64,000 nt of DNA from Acidobacteriota bacterium (GCA_016196035.1 JACPYM010000051.1:1-64000), one strand, 5' to 3'; positions 34,996 through 44,489 are shown, numbered from the stretch's first letter. Translations and numbers: made by a program. Notes: generated from the letters alone by a model not told the origin.

Positions 34996-36125
34996 TCTTC
35001 AACCACCTTGCTCGCGAGCGAGCTGTTGATGATGGATGTGGAGGAACGGCGGATAAGCGGGCTACAGGCGCGGCAGCGCGGCACGCGCAGGACTTTTCTT
35101 GAATCAATGCGACCGGCCAACAGGTTCACCTCCATCACGGAGCCGACTTTCCAGAGCGGGAGCGCACGACTATAAAATTTCATCAGCTCGAGGGCGGCGA
35201 TATCGCCGAGTACCGAAGCCATCGAAGGATGGAAGCCCGCCACCTGCTGGCCGGCGAAGGCCTGCGCCTCCAGCGCAGACTCCAGCGCGTGGCCGGTGCG
35301 CGTGGATTCCAACCGCGCAATAAAGCATTCGAAGCAGGCTGTCTCGCCAGGAATCACGGAAGGGCCGATATAGCCGACCATATCCTGCAACACCACGGGA
35401 AGGAAGTGGCGGTCACGTTCCAGGCAGAAAGCGTTCCACTCTCGCATCAAGCGCAAGCCGCCGAAATCGGAAGTCGCCACAAGGCAATCAAACGAATCCG
35501 CTTGAAGCTTTGCCAGCCAGTCCTCATAGGCAAGGGGTTCAACGGCCACCTTCCACAACGGCGCCCGGAACTGCGTCCCGTCAAAGAAAGAAAGATTGCG
35601 GAGAAACGGATAATCAATCAGCGCGACATTTGTCACGCCGGAGGTGACTAGCGCGTTGGTCAGTTGGCGTGAAATGTGGTTGACGCCGAGAATCGCAACA
35701 CGGACCTGGCTCAGTTGTTCAATGACTGCGCCGGTTGATGTCCCAAAATTCCAATAGAAAACATCGAGCGGGCCTTCAGGGTCGGCTGGGCCAGCGTCTT
35801 GGCCCGCCGGGATCACAAAGCGGCGGGCCAGCAGTTGCTCAATGAGTTGCCTGACAGCGGGGTGATCCGGAGCCGCAAAGTGGTCACAGGCTTCCCTGAT
35901 CGTTATCCCTTCCCCCGTCATTGCAGCGAGCAGTATCTGAATGGCCGGCATCGCGCGCTCGCCGCGAATCATGACCTGTGTGGAGCCGCGTCTGAGGATC
36001 GCCCCCTCGGCGGATTCAATCAGTTGAACGGGCAGCGCGATGAAGCGCCGCGCATCCTCAACCGCAGCCGTCTGGTCACCGGCGGTCAGTCCATTCAGCC
36101 CGTGAGGGAGGTTATCATTGCTCAT
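34992..36125 (-). CDS. E1/ocin-ThiF-like TOMM partner protein (leader-binding)
   Basis: A 377-residue partner of YcaO. The N-terminal 100 residues (RFIALPVQLIESAEGAILRRGSTQVMIRG then REACDHFAAPDHPAVRQLIEQLLAR) look like the winged-helix RiPP recognition element that binds the leader peptide. The rest is a ThiF/E1-like Rossmann fold (QVRVAILGVNHISRQLTNALV) with structural zinc cysteines in ETACFECF and VPRCRACSP. A GGAG site 6 nt before the ATG at 36125 fixes the start. It corresponds to the SagC/cyclodehydratase-C role and overlaps ycaO by ATGA. Confidence 0.9.
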   Translation of the reverse strand: MSNDNLPHGLNGLTAGDQTAAVEDARRFIALPVQLIESAEGAILRRGSTQVMIRGERAMPAIQILLAAMTGEGITIREACDHFAAPDHPAVRQLIEQLLARRFVIPAGQDAGPADPEGPLDVFYWNFGTSTGAVIEQLSQVRVAILGVNHISRQLTNALVTSGVTNVALIDYPFLRNLSFFDGTQFRAPLWKVAVEPLAYEDWLAKLQADSFDCLVATSDFGGLRLMREWNAFCLERDRHFLPVVLQDMVGYIGPSVIPGETACFECFIARLESTRTGHALESALEAQAFAGQQVAGFHPSMASVLGDIAALELMKFYSRALPLWKVGSVMEVNLLAGRIDSRKVLRVPRCRACSPLIRRSSTSIINSSLASKVVEE

Positions 36126-36207
36126 AGATGCTCCATAAAAGACGGTATGAAGAAGCCGGATAAAATGCCGGCAAATGCTCCTCATTCCGGTGTCTACAGC
36201 ATTCCGC

Positions 36208-37167
36208 TCAATCTCTTTGGCTCCCGCGCTTCCTTTGAGAGAGAATTGGCATCGCTACTATCCCCCAGAAATTGACCAGCGAATGCATCAGAATTGCCGG
36301 ATAAAGGTTGTTCGCAAACAGGGCCAGCGCCGATAGCATGAACGACAAGATCAATGCATAAATCACCATGCCTATTCCAAAAACCACATGGATACTGGCA
36401 AACATCAGCGCCGTGAAAAAGATTGCACGGGCCGTGTTCCCGGTATACGCCAGCAGCGCGTTGAAAACATATCCGCGAAAGATCAGCTCCTCAAGCGCCG
36501 GCACTGTCAGCGCGCCTAGTATGGTTAATAAGCTGAGTTCCAAGCGGGAGAGTCTATCCGATTGCGCGTGCTCGACCCGCTGCGCGTAAAACATTTTGAA
36601 GCCAAAATACCCAATGCCCCACTCCAAGATCGGCCAGAGCAGGATTCCTATCCCGGCCCCGATTATCGCCAGCGTTGCACCCGCGAAGGAAAGATTTCCT
36701 CCCCATCCCACGGTGACGCCGCCAACCCCTCGGCGTGCGAAGAGGAAGGAAAAGATCAGAGCCGCCACAAACGTCCAGATATTGTAGAGGCAGAGTGCAG
36801 CCGTGAACTGGCGCTGGATGTTCAGTGCCGCGAAAACTCGCGTGAGGTCAATCCGTGTCCGAGCCAGTAACGCATAGGAAAGCGAAGTCCCCGCAACCCC
36901 CATCCACGCCACTGGGAGGTAAATAATGGTCGGCAGATCAGCATTGACCATAGGCGTATTATTCCAAACCGGGAACACGACGCGCAGCATCAATGAAAGC
37001 AAGGCCCCGCGAAGAATGTGATCCAGGCCCGGTCTTTTTAAGCTGTTAGACAAAGCAATAGCTGGCTGCACCAATTGCACAGCCAGCAAAGCCGCTCGGC
37101 AACGATAGGCGCGGGCTTGCAGCCCCGCATCCTGTGTAGCCCCGCATCCGGGGTAAGCCAGAAGCAA
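36208..37167 (-). CDS. CPBP-family intramembrane protease of the RiPP cluster
   Basis: A polytopic membrane protein with the CPBP (Abi/CaaX-like) motifs: EELIFRGYVFNALL, FASIHVVFGIG and HSLVNFWGIV supply Glu, Arg and His catalytic residues. In TOMM clusters such proteases (SagE-like) are proposed to cut the leader or give self-immunity. The open frame begins at a TTG at 37167, but its first 80 nt are hairpin-rich DNA; a GTG at 37080 or the ATG at 36990 is a more likely start, so the N-terminus is uncertain. It lies between the precursor and the cyclodehydratase genes. Confidence 0.85.
   Translation of the reverse strand: MLLAYPGCGATQDAGLQARAYRCRAALLAVQLVQPAIALSNSLKRPGLDHILRGALLSLMLRVVFPVWNNTPMVNADLPTIIYLPVAWMGVAGTSLSYALLARTRIDLTRVFAALNIQRQFTAALCLYNIWTFVAALIFSFLFARRGVGGVTVGWGGNLSFAGATLAIIGAGIGILLWPILEWGIGYFGFKMFYAQRVEHAQSDRLSRLELSLLTILGALTVPALEELIFRGYVFNALLAYTGNTARAIFFTALMFASIHVVFGIGMVIYALILSFMLSALALFANNLYPAILMHSLVNFWGIVAMPILSQRKRGSQRD
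37111..37153 (-). terminator. Possible attenuator hairpins after the precursor gene
   Basis: Just downstream of the precursor stop (37178) are two short GC-rich stems: 37140-37144 with 37149-37153, and 37111-37115 with 37124-37128, which share the word GCCCCGCATCC. There is no T-run. In RiPP operons a leaky terminator after the precursor gene often lets the peptide be made in excess over the enzymes; that role here is inference. Confidence 0.45.
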
Positions 37168-37177
37168 AAGTTTTGAA

Positions 37178-37537
37178 TCAAGCTAGATCAGCAGGTTTCG
37201 GCTGAGCCACAGAGACCGCACAGCAGCAGCAGCAGCAGGCAATACAGCAGCAGCAGCGAATGCCACCATCTCCACTGCCTCCGCCCCCGGTTGTCGTCCC
37301 CGGCTTCTTGAGCGCGGCAACAGCCACTGCGTTCAAGCCCTGCAAATCCTGGAACGTCAAGTTCAAGGTTGCCGGCGCCGTCGTGGGTTTTTCAATCAGT
37401 GACAATAAATCAGGTCGGGTGAGTTTCCTGACTCGTGGCGAGAGCACTTTCAATTCCTGGTCTGTAAATCCCATCCTTGTGAGTGGTGTTGTGGGCGTAA
37501 TAACGATAGGGGTACTCACTGAAGCTTTTTTAGCCAT
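37178..37537 (-). CDS. Cysteine-rich TOMM/LAP precursor peptide
   Basis: A 119-residue precursor. Residues 1-80 are the leader (MAKKASVSTPIVITP, a predicted helix FTDQELKVLSPRVRKLTRPD and a second helix LTFQDLQGLNAVAVAALKK). A Gly-rich joint TTTGGGGSGDGG (81-92) is the probable cleavage region. The core follows: IR then CCCCIACCCCCC at 95-106, ten cysteines in two runs, and a short tail AVSVAQPKPADLA. The Cys codons are at 37220-37255, all TGC except one closing TGT per run. The ATG at 37537 has a GGAG site. It precedes the protease and the E1-like, YcaO and SagB-like genes on the same strand. Confidence 0.88.
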   Translation of the reverse strand: MAKKASVSTPIVITPTTPLTRMGFTDQELKVLSPRVRKLTRPDLLSLIEKPTTAPATLNLTFQDLQGLNAVAVAALKKPGTTTGGGGSGDGGIRCCCCIACCCCCCAVSVAQPKPADLA

Positions 37538-37648
37538 TTCGCAATCTCCATTATAGTGATGTTGCTGGTTAATGTTGCTGGTGAGTCGGCGATGCATTGC
37601 AATCAAGAAAAAATGCAACGTCAACCGCGCCAAACGCTTTGGACGAAT

Positions 37649-37666
37649 GGGCTGCCTAAGCAGCCC
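37649..37666. repeat. Hairpin in the precursor leader region
   Basis: Arms GGGCTGC (37649-37655) and GCAGCCC (37660-37666) flank CTAA. It lies 112 nt upstream of the precursor start, in the likely 5' untranslated region, together with a weaker TAGCAAG stem further upstream. It may affect precursor expression. Confidence 0.6.
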
Positions 37667-37765
37667 AGAGTCTGTAGTGCATTGAGAACGGAAATGATAA
37701 AAACAAGCTTGCTAGTCTGACTTGCTTAGCAAGATGGAAATGAAAGCCGCGCAATTTCCATTCGC

Positions 37766-37794
37766 ACCCTAACGAAAGCTCAATAACCTGTCAA
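37766..37794 (-). promoter_or_regulatory. Candidate promoter of the RiPP operon
   Basis: On the minus strand TTGACA (37789-37794) and TAGGGT (37766-37771) are separated by 17 nt. The -35 is perfect but the -10 is weak. It lies about 230 nt upstream of the precursor start, giving a long leader, and just after the hairpin that ends the upstream permease gene. Confidence 0.4.
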
Positions 37795-37795
37795 T

Positions 37796-37817
37796 GGCGG
37801 GCAAGCTTTTGCCCGCC
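37796..37817 (-). terminator. Hairpin after the second MacB-like permease
   Basis: Perfect 9-bp arms 37796-37804 and 37809-37817 around GCTT. It lies 105 nt past the permease stop on the minus strand and just before the candidate RiPP promoter, so it could insulate the two units. The 384-nt gap between them (37538-37921) otherwise shows no gene. Confidence 0.55.
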
Positions 37818-37921
37818 AAGAAAAAGAACCGCGCAGCGCGCGTCGCGCAAACTGTCCGCAAAAGTTTGACGCCCACCCGTCAATGGCTTGGCACCCCGGC
37901 TACGACTTTACTGTTGATGAT

Positions 37922-39157
37922 CTATTCTGCCCGTAACGCCACAATCGGATCGAGCAACGCCGCTTTGCGCGCGGGCAATATGCCGGACAGGATGCCAATC
38001 ACGCCGGAGACGACAACGGCCACGATCACGGCGGCAATCGAAAGATAGGTCTGGAAAACAAAGGCGGTCAGAATCCGGCCAATGGCCCAGGCGATCAACA
38101 CGCCGACGGTGCCGCCGATAGCCGAGAGCATCACGGCTTCGATCAGGAACTGTTTGAGGATGTCGGTTTGGCGCGCGCCCAGGCTTTTGCGGATGCCGAT
38201 TTCGCGAGTGCGTTCGGTCACACTGACCAGCATGATGTTCATGATGACAATGCCGCCGACGACCAGCGCGATGGCGGGCACGGCGGTCGCCGCGATGAAA
38301 ATGGGCCCCAGCAATCTGTCGCGGATGCCCATCACCGCATCCGGTGTGTTGATGCCGAAATTGTCTTTCTCGTTGAATTTCAATTCGCGCCGCACGCGCA
38401 TCAACGCGCGCGCCTCTTCGACCGCGTCGGCGAAATGGTTGTCGTCTTTCGCCGTGGCGAGCATGTAAAAGCTGCGCTGGCGCACCGCCGGGCCGTAGTT
38501 TTTGATGTAAGTGCGCAACGGGACAGTGGCGAAAACGTCTTGCGGCATGCCGAAGATCGTGCCCTTGGCTGCCGCCACGCCAACCACGCGGTAAGGCAAG
38601 CCGTTGACCGAGATTTCATTGCCCACCGCGTTGCCGCTGGGGAAAAGCTTAGCGGCCACATCCCATCCAAGCAAAATTACAGGCATCCCGGCTTTGTCTT
38701 CGGTGTCGGTGAAATAGCGTCCGTCGGCGATGTCCAGGTTTTCGATGTCCACGCAATTGGCGGTCGCGCCGTCTACGCCGACGTTCTCGGCACTCTCGTT
38801 GTGATATTTGAGAATCGAGGGCGAGCCGAGTGCTTTGGCGCCGAGCTTATCAATCAGCGTGGCGCGCGTTTGAATGTAATCGAAATCGTCGAAGGTGATT
38901 TCTTTGTTGCGGCGTTGCGCGTTGGCAATCGAATCGGTGCTCTTCCAATCGTCAAAGCCGAAGCGGCGAATGCTGAACGATTTCGCGCCAATGCCCGCAA
39001 TCTTTTCGTCCACGTAGCGGTTGAAACCCTGAATCAGTGAGACCACCAGCACGACGGCGGTGACGCCGATAATCATGCCCAACAGCGTCAGCGTGGAGCG
39101 CAGCTTGTTGGCCCAAATTGCATCCAAAGCCAGTTTGATCGTTTCTGAGAATTCCAT
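37922..39157 (-). CDS. MacB-like ABC transporter permease
   Basis: A 411-residue permease with an N-terminal membrane segment (RSTLTLLGMIIGVTAVVLVVSLI), a MacB-type extracytoplasmic core and three C-terminal FtsX segments (VGGIVIMNIMLVSVTERTREIGIRKSLGARQTD and on). It is a paralogue of the permease at 29000-30250, with the RiPP cluster between them. No ATPase gene is nearby. The substrate is unknown. Confidence 0.88.
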   Translation of the reverse strand: MEFSETIKLALDAIWANKLRSTLTLLGMIIGVTAVVLVVSLIQGFNRYVDEKIAGIGAKSFSIRRFGFDDWKSTDSIANAQRRNKEITFDDFDYIQTRATLIDKLGAKALGSPSILKYHNESAENVGVDGATANCVDIENLDIADGRYFTDTEDKAGMPVILLGWDVAAKLFPSGNAVGNEISVNGLPYRVVGVAAAKGTIFGMPQDVFATVPLRTYIKNYGPAVRQRSFYMLATAKDDNHFADAVEEARALMRVRRELKFNEKDNFGINTPDAVMGIRDRLLGPIFIAATAVPAIALVVGGIVIMNIMLVSVTERTREIGIRKSLGARQTDILKQFLIEAVMLSAIGGTVGVLIAWAIGRILTAFVFQTYLSIAAVIVAVVVSGVIGILSGILPARKAALLDPIVALRAE

Positions 39158-39200
39158 AGATGTATGCGAAGACGTTTGCAGTGCGTGTGCAGGTACAGAA

Positions 39201-40640
39201 TTAACGTGCCTTGACCAGCACGTCGCCGTTGATTTCCAGCGCCTCGCTTTGCGCGCTGATTTGCAGACCCGTCAGTTCCAACCAGCGTTCCTGCCGTTCG
39301 ACCACGTCCAATTTACCCTGTTGATTGACGGCGAGTTTATAAGGCAGCGGCAGCTTACGCAGATAAAACGCTGGCAACTCCAAATGATTTAACAGCCGCT
39401 CGGCTGGCAGATTGGCCTGGCGATTGAAACCGATCTCGCGCCCCACCAGACCAAGCTGAAAGCGCAAATCCAGCAGCAATTGCGTGCCGGGCGTGGCCTG
39501 CAAAAAGGCGCGTCCGTCCGTGCTGGTTACGCGCAACGGCACGGGCCGGTCATTGATGGCAAACGTGCCATGCGGTGCGATGCGATACGGGATGCCATAT
39601 TCGCGTCCGCGTAGCCGCGTGTCAAAAACACCTTGCAGGCGTAAGCGCGCGGTGAGGCCGCCCGCGTCAATCCGGTCGAGCACGAATTGTTGCACATCCG
39701 CCTGCGCGTTGCCGCTTTCCAGATCGGTGTAATTGGTCACTTTCACCAGTCCATCCACGGCTTCTTCGCGCACGCGCCCGGGCCGCAACAGCATTTGAAT
39801 GTCATCCGTGCGCGCGGCGGCCAGGCGCAGCAGCATCTGGCTCAATAAGCGGCGGCTCAAGCGCGCGCGCAAGGAGCGCGACACCCCAAGCTGTTCGCTC
39901 AACCGCGCAAGCTCGACAGGCAAGGCTGCCGCAGCCGGCGAATTCACACTCAACGCCTCTTCATTTGTCAGTTCAGCCAGACGCAATCCCACCACAGCCC
40001 GGCCTTCCAAAATGCATAACGCTGAAAGGGTGAACGGCAACGGCAATTGATATGGCTTCGTCGTCACCGTCATCGGCAACGAACCGCCGACCTCGAATTG
40101 CGCCGCCGGGATGTCCAGCGTTTCGGCCACCTCGCGCGGCACGGTGAGCGCGGGCAAGGCCGCATTCCAGCGCTCCGGCGATAGCCATTCGCCAAACCAA
40201 AGCCGTAACAAGGGCGTGAGCACGCCGTTATCCAACGCAACTTCGGTCAGGCGGAAGGGCAGTCGTAACGCGCCGTCCTGCGGTTCGGCATTGTTCATAA
40301 TCCCAGTCAGCCGCAGGTTCAGCGCTTTTGCGGACGTGGCCGAAGAGAAAGCCAGCACTTCCAATTTCACTTCCGCGCCCGCCGCCGTCAGCCGGGCCGT
40401 AATGGTTTTGATGCGTAACAACGCGCCATTCGCCAGCGTGAATTCCATCCCGGTCAGGCTCTGTGCGGCCTGATTAACGGTAGGTTCGCTCAGCACGAGC
40501 AGCAAGTCTGACTCCGTGGCGGTCTTGAGTTGGGCGTATGTTTGCGGCAAGCCAGCGGCTGGGCGTGGGGCGTCGGTTTGTTGCGCGATGACAGCGACCG
40601 CCAGGCTCAAGAGCAATGCCGCCAACCAGATTTTGTACAT
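39201..40640 (-). CDS. Secreted protein of unknown function, 479 aa
   Basis: Starts with a signal peptide (YKIWLAALLLSLAVAVIA) at the ATG at 40640; an in-frame ATG 15 nt upstream is also possible. The mature protein is made of repeated beta-rich segments resembling the LolA/DUF3108-like or lipid-binding kind (MEFTLANGALLRIKTITARLTAAGAEVKLEVLAF; LELPAFYLRKLPLPYKLAVNQQGKLDVVERQERWLELTGLQI), with no catalytic motif. No family recognised with confidence. It is 43 nt upstream of the permease gene on the same strand, so the two may form an operon. Confidence 0.65.
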   Translation of the reverse strand: MYKIWLAALLLSLAVAVIAQQTDAPRPAAGLPQTYAQLKTATESDLLLVLSEPTVNQAAQSLTGMEFTLANGALLRIKTITARLTAAGAEVKLEVLAFSSATSAKALNLRLTGIMNNAEPQDGALRLPFRLTEVALDNGVLTPLLRLWFGEWLSPERWNAALPALTVPREVAETLDIPAAQFEVGGSLPMTVTTKPYQLPLPFTLSALCILEGRAVVGLRLAELTNEEALSVNSPAAAALPVELARLSEQLGVSRSLRARLSRRLLSQMLLRLAAARTDDIQMLLRPGRVREEAVDGLVKVTNYTDLESGNAQADVQQFVLDRIDAGGLTARLRLQGVFDTRLRGREYGIPYRIAPHGTFAINDRPVPLRVTSTDGRAFLQATPGTQLLLDLRFQLGLVGREIGFNRQANLPAERLLNHLELPAFYLRKLPLPYKLAVNQQGKLDVVERQERWLELTGLQISAQSEALEINGDVLVKAR

Positions 40641-40673
40641 CGGTTCTTTCTGCATAACTACGTAGGCCATTAT

Positions 40674-40836
40674 ACCAGGCACATTTGCCATGTGCCTGCG
40701 CTACATCACGCCGCAACAAGGGAAGTGCGTGAGCGTAGCGCAACCCGCCGAGGTTGCGCGGCGTCATCCACTCCAACTATGGCCTAACAGCTACGCCACG
40801 GCCCGACTGATGACACGGGGCAACTCGGCGGGTTGC
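40674..40836. repeat. Hairpins upstream of nagA
   Basis: A short hairpin at about 40674-40697 (CAGGCACA arms) and an inverted pair GCAACCCGCCGAGGTTGC (40740-40757) and GCAACTCGGCGGGTTGC (40820-40836). They fill the 334-nt gap between the divergent secreted-protein gene and nagA. Confidence 0.75.
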
Positions 40837-40974
40837 ACTACTCAGCATCCATCCGCCTGGCTCCGGCGTGGGCGCAAAATGACGGATGCTGCGCAGCAAC
40901 CGCTGCCGCGCGAGGCTGAACGAGTTGTGCTAGAGTGCGGGCCGCTTCCCATAATGCATTGCCAAAACAACACC

Positions 40975-42159
40975 ATGAAGCGAGTCAGAGGACAACTCAA
41001 TGACCTCGCAGGTGCGACACTGACAGATGTGTTAATTGCCGCCGGGCGCATCCATTCTGTTCAACTGGCAGATTTGGCGCAGCCCTGTGACCTTGGCGGC
41101 GCTGAATATCATCTCGCGCCCGGTTTCATTGACCTGCAAATCAACGGCTACGCTGGCGTAGATTTCAACGACGCCAGCACCACCCCTGCACAAATTGCTG
41201 CGGCCTTTCGGCAACTGTGGCGCACGGGCACGACAGCGCTGTTGCCGACGGTAATCACGGGTTCGCACGCGCATATCGCACAATGTTTCGCCAACCTGTT
41301 GCGCGCGGCAGATGAATTCCCTGAAGTCGCGCGCGGTATGCTGGGCTTGCATCTGGAAGGCCCGTTCATCTCAACCGAAGATGGCCCACGCGGCGCGCAT
41401 CCGCGTGAACACGCGCGGCCACCAGATTGGGACGAGTTCGAGCGCTGGCAGGATGCCGCGCGCGGGCAGATTCGCCTCGTGACTTTGTCGCCCGAATGGC
41501 CGGAAGCGAATGCCTTTATCGAACGCGCCGCCGCCGCCGGTGTGATCGTGGCCATCGGTCACACCGCTGCCACGCCCGCGCAAATCGCCGATGCGGTCAA
41601 AGCAGGTGCGGGCTTGTCCACGCATCTTGGCAATGGTTCGCACGCCAGGATCGAGCGCCATCCGAATTACATTTGGGAACAACTGGCGGCGGATGAACTG
41701 AGCGCCAGCTTTATCGTAGACGGCCAGCACCTGCCGCCCGCCGTCGTCAAATGCTTCCTGCGCTGCAAGGGCGTCGCGCGCAGCATCCTCGTCACCGACG
41801 CCATCGCCGCCGCAGGCTGTCCGCCGGGCCGCTATCGCCTGGGTCACATCGAAGTCGAAGTCACCCCCGCCGGCCGCGTCTGCTTGCCGGGCACGGCCTA
41901 TCTGGCCGGGTCGGTATTGGAAATGCACGAAGCGGTGGCGAATACAGTTCGCTATTCCGAGGCGACGTTGACGGACGCTTTGCGGATGGCGAGCGCAAAT
42001 CCGGCGGCGTTGTTGGGCGTGCACGAGCAATACGGAATGCTTGAAGCCGGGCGGCGCGCAGACTTGATCCTGTTTCGTTGGGATGCGCCAAGCGCGACAC
42101 TGGACATTGCGGCCACGATCAGCGGTGGTGCATTGGTCTATGACGCCGCGTGCCACTGA
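40975..42159 (+). CDS. nagA: N-acetylglucosamine-6-phosphate deacetylase
   Basis: A 394-residue amidohydrolase that converts GlcNAc-6-P to GlcN-6-P and acetate in amino-sugar recycling. Diagnostic segments are APGFIDLQINGYAGVDF, the metal Glu in GLHLEGPFISTEDGPRGAH, His in AIGHTAATPAQI, His in STHLGNGSHARIERHPN and the catalytic Asp in ILVTDAIAAAGCPPG. The frame stays open far upstream, but family homologues start near the ATG at 40975; there is no clear ribosome site. It is monocistronic and ends at a terminator. Confidence 0.93.
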   Translation: MKRVRGQLNDLAGATLTDVLIAAGRIHSVQLADLAQPCDLGGAEYHLAPGFIDLQINGYAGVDFNDASTTPAQIAAAFRQLWRTGTTALLPTVITGSHAHIAQCFANLLRAADEFPEVARGMLGLHLEGPFISTEDGPRGAHPREHARPPDWDEFERWQDAARGQIRLVTLSPEWPEANAFIERAAAAGVIVAIGHTAATPAQIADAVKAGAGLSTHLGNGSHARIERHPNYIWEQLAADELSASFIVDGQHLPPAVVKCFLRCKGVARSILVTDAIAAAGCPPGRYRLGHIEVEVTPAGRVCLPGTAYLAGSVLEMHEAVANTVRYSEATLTDALRMASANPAALLGVHEQYGMLEAGRRADLILFRWDAPSATLDIAATISGGALVYDAACH

Positions 42160-42181
42160 GATTTGGCGATTGCCAAACTGC

Positions 42182-42223
42182 AAAAAGGCACAATGCAACA
42201 GGTCGAATGCATTGTGCCTTTTT
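42182..42223 (+). terminator. Rho-independent terminator of nagA
   Basis: Perfect 16-bp arms 42182-42197 and 42208-42223 with a 10-base loop, an A-run before and a T-run after. It starts 22 nt after the nagA stop. Confidence 0.93.
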
Positions 42224-42299
42224 GTTGCTACCCATTGCTGCGGTTGTTAAATCGAAGCAACTGACATTGACACATTCAGGTTTTACCGAACCCCGCAGG

Positions 42300-42395
42300 C
42301 GCCAGCGTTTAGGGTTCCGCCTTTAGGCGGTCAGCGCGCGATTGACGTGCCTGCGGCGCGCTGACCGCCTAAAGGCGGAACTCTAAACGCTGGCG
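42300..42395. repeat. 39-bp inverted repeat
   Basis: Arms 42300-42338 and 42357-42395 match with one mismatch and contain the nested palindrome CCGCCTTTAGGCGG. It is one of the longest hairpins in the window, between nagA and the convergent hydrolase gene. The 284-nt gap has no gene. Confidence 0.92.
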
Positions 42396-42443
42396 CGCCA
42401 CGCTTACTTTTTCAATCAATGTGTCAAGCTCGGTTGTTTGGAT

Positions 42444-43331
<888 letters not shown>

Positions 43332-43376
43332 TTTGTCTCCTTGGATAGGGGTTGCGAGGCGCGAGATGCTGCTCAT

Positions 43377-43724
43377 CTCCCTCAGGTTTAGCTTGCCTTA
43401 GCAGAAGCCGCAATGACTTTCCGGAAAGTACAAATAATTCAGCAATTCGCCAAGGTCAATCAGGTGACACGCACTGCCTAAGACGAAGCCGCTGAGGATT
43501 GGGATTCGGATTTTGTCGCAGCTACTCGCTTGTTTTCAGCTTGTACGCCAGCCAGTCACGAATTTTAACGCTGCCAAGCCGGCCAAGTCGGCCAAGCGGG
43601 AAAGATTCATGGCGCGCATTGAGCCACGCCGCGCGCCTGCGCTAGACTGCCAGCCACGCCCCATCGGCGGGCATTATCCAAACGCTGGCGGAGCAATCAC
43701 ATTCATCACCAAAGGAAAATCAGT
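43377..43724. other. Intergenic region without a gene
   Basis: A 348-nt gap between two divergent genes. Short direct words (GCCAAGCCGGCCAAGTCGGCCAAG near 43572) are present, but I see no convincing coding region, hairpin or RNA gene. It should contain the promoters of both neighbours. Confidence 0.5.
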
Positions 43725-44489
43725 ATGAACAAGCAAGACTTGAGCGGACGTGTGGCCTTAATCACCGGCGCGAGCACGGGCATCGGTCGTTGGGCGGCGC
43801 TGGCCATGTCCGAGTGCGGCGCGGCGGTGGCGATCAACTACCACAAAAATCGGGCGGGGGCGGAAGAGACTTTGCAAGCCATTGAAGCGGCGGGCGGGCG
43901 CGGCGTCATCATTCAAGCGGACGTTTCGACCAAGTCGGGCGCTGAGAGCGTTGTGGCGGCGGCGCGGGCGCAACTTGGCCCCATTGATATTCTGGTCAAC
44001 AACGCGGGCGATCTGGTGCAGCGTTGCGCATTGCGCGAATTCACTGAAGAGTTGTGGGATCAGGTGATGAACCTGAACTTGAAGAGCGTCTGGCTGGTTT
44101 CGCAGGCGGCGCTGGGTGAGATGATCGAACGCCAGGCGGGCACGATTATCAATGTCGGTTCGATTGCCGGGCATCACGGCGGCGGGCCGGGCGCGGCAGT
44201 TTATGCGACGGCCAAAGCGGGCGTGCATTGTTTGACGAAAGGGATGGCGAAGGAGCTTGCGCCGTTCGGCATTCGCGTCAATGCGGTCGCGCCGGGCGTG
44301 ATCGAAACGCCCTTTCACGAACGTATGTCTACGCCAGAGATGATGCGGCAATTTGCGGCGGGCATTCCGTTGGGGCGCACGGGCATGGCGGAAGAGTGCG
44401 GGCGGGTGATTGCGTTTCTGGCGTCAGAGGCGGCGAGTTATATCCACGGGGAACTGATCGAAATCAATGGCGGCCAATTGATGGTGTGA
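43725..44489 (+). CDS. SDR-family oxidoreductase
   Basis: A 254-residue classical short-chain dehydrogenase/reductase (FabG/glucose dehydrogenase type). Cofactor motif TGASTGIGRW near 14-23, NNAGD at about 92, the catalytic Ser in NVGSIAGHHGG and the YATAK Tyr-Lys pair are present, then APGVIETPFHERM and the C-terminal IHGELIEINGGQLMV. An AAAGGA site precedes the ATG. The substrate cannot be told. Confidence 0.92.
   Translation: MNKQDLSGRVALITGASTGIGRWAALAMSECGAAVAINYHKNRAGAEETLQAIEAAGGRGVIIQADVSTKSGAESVVAAARAQLGPIDILVNNAGDLVQRCALREFTEELWDQVMNLNLKSVWLVSQAALGEMIERQAGTIINVGSIAGHHGGGPGAAVYATAKAGVHCLTKGMAKELAPFGIRVNAVAPGVIETPFHERMSTPEMMRQFAAGIPLGRTGMAEECGRVIAFLASEAASYIHGELIEINGGQLMV

Noticed and set aside
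37220..37255. CAG tract seen as a simple microsatellite with no coding role
   Set aside because: It is in frame as Cys in a gene with leader, ribosome site and YcaO/E1/SagB neighbours, so a precursor core is the better reading.
43513..43728. A 71-codon frame ahead of the SDR gene
   Set aside because: Overlaps the SDR start, rich in Pro/Arg, no domain or ribosome site.
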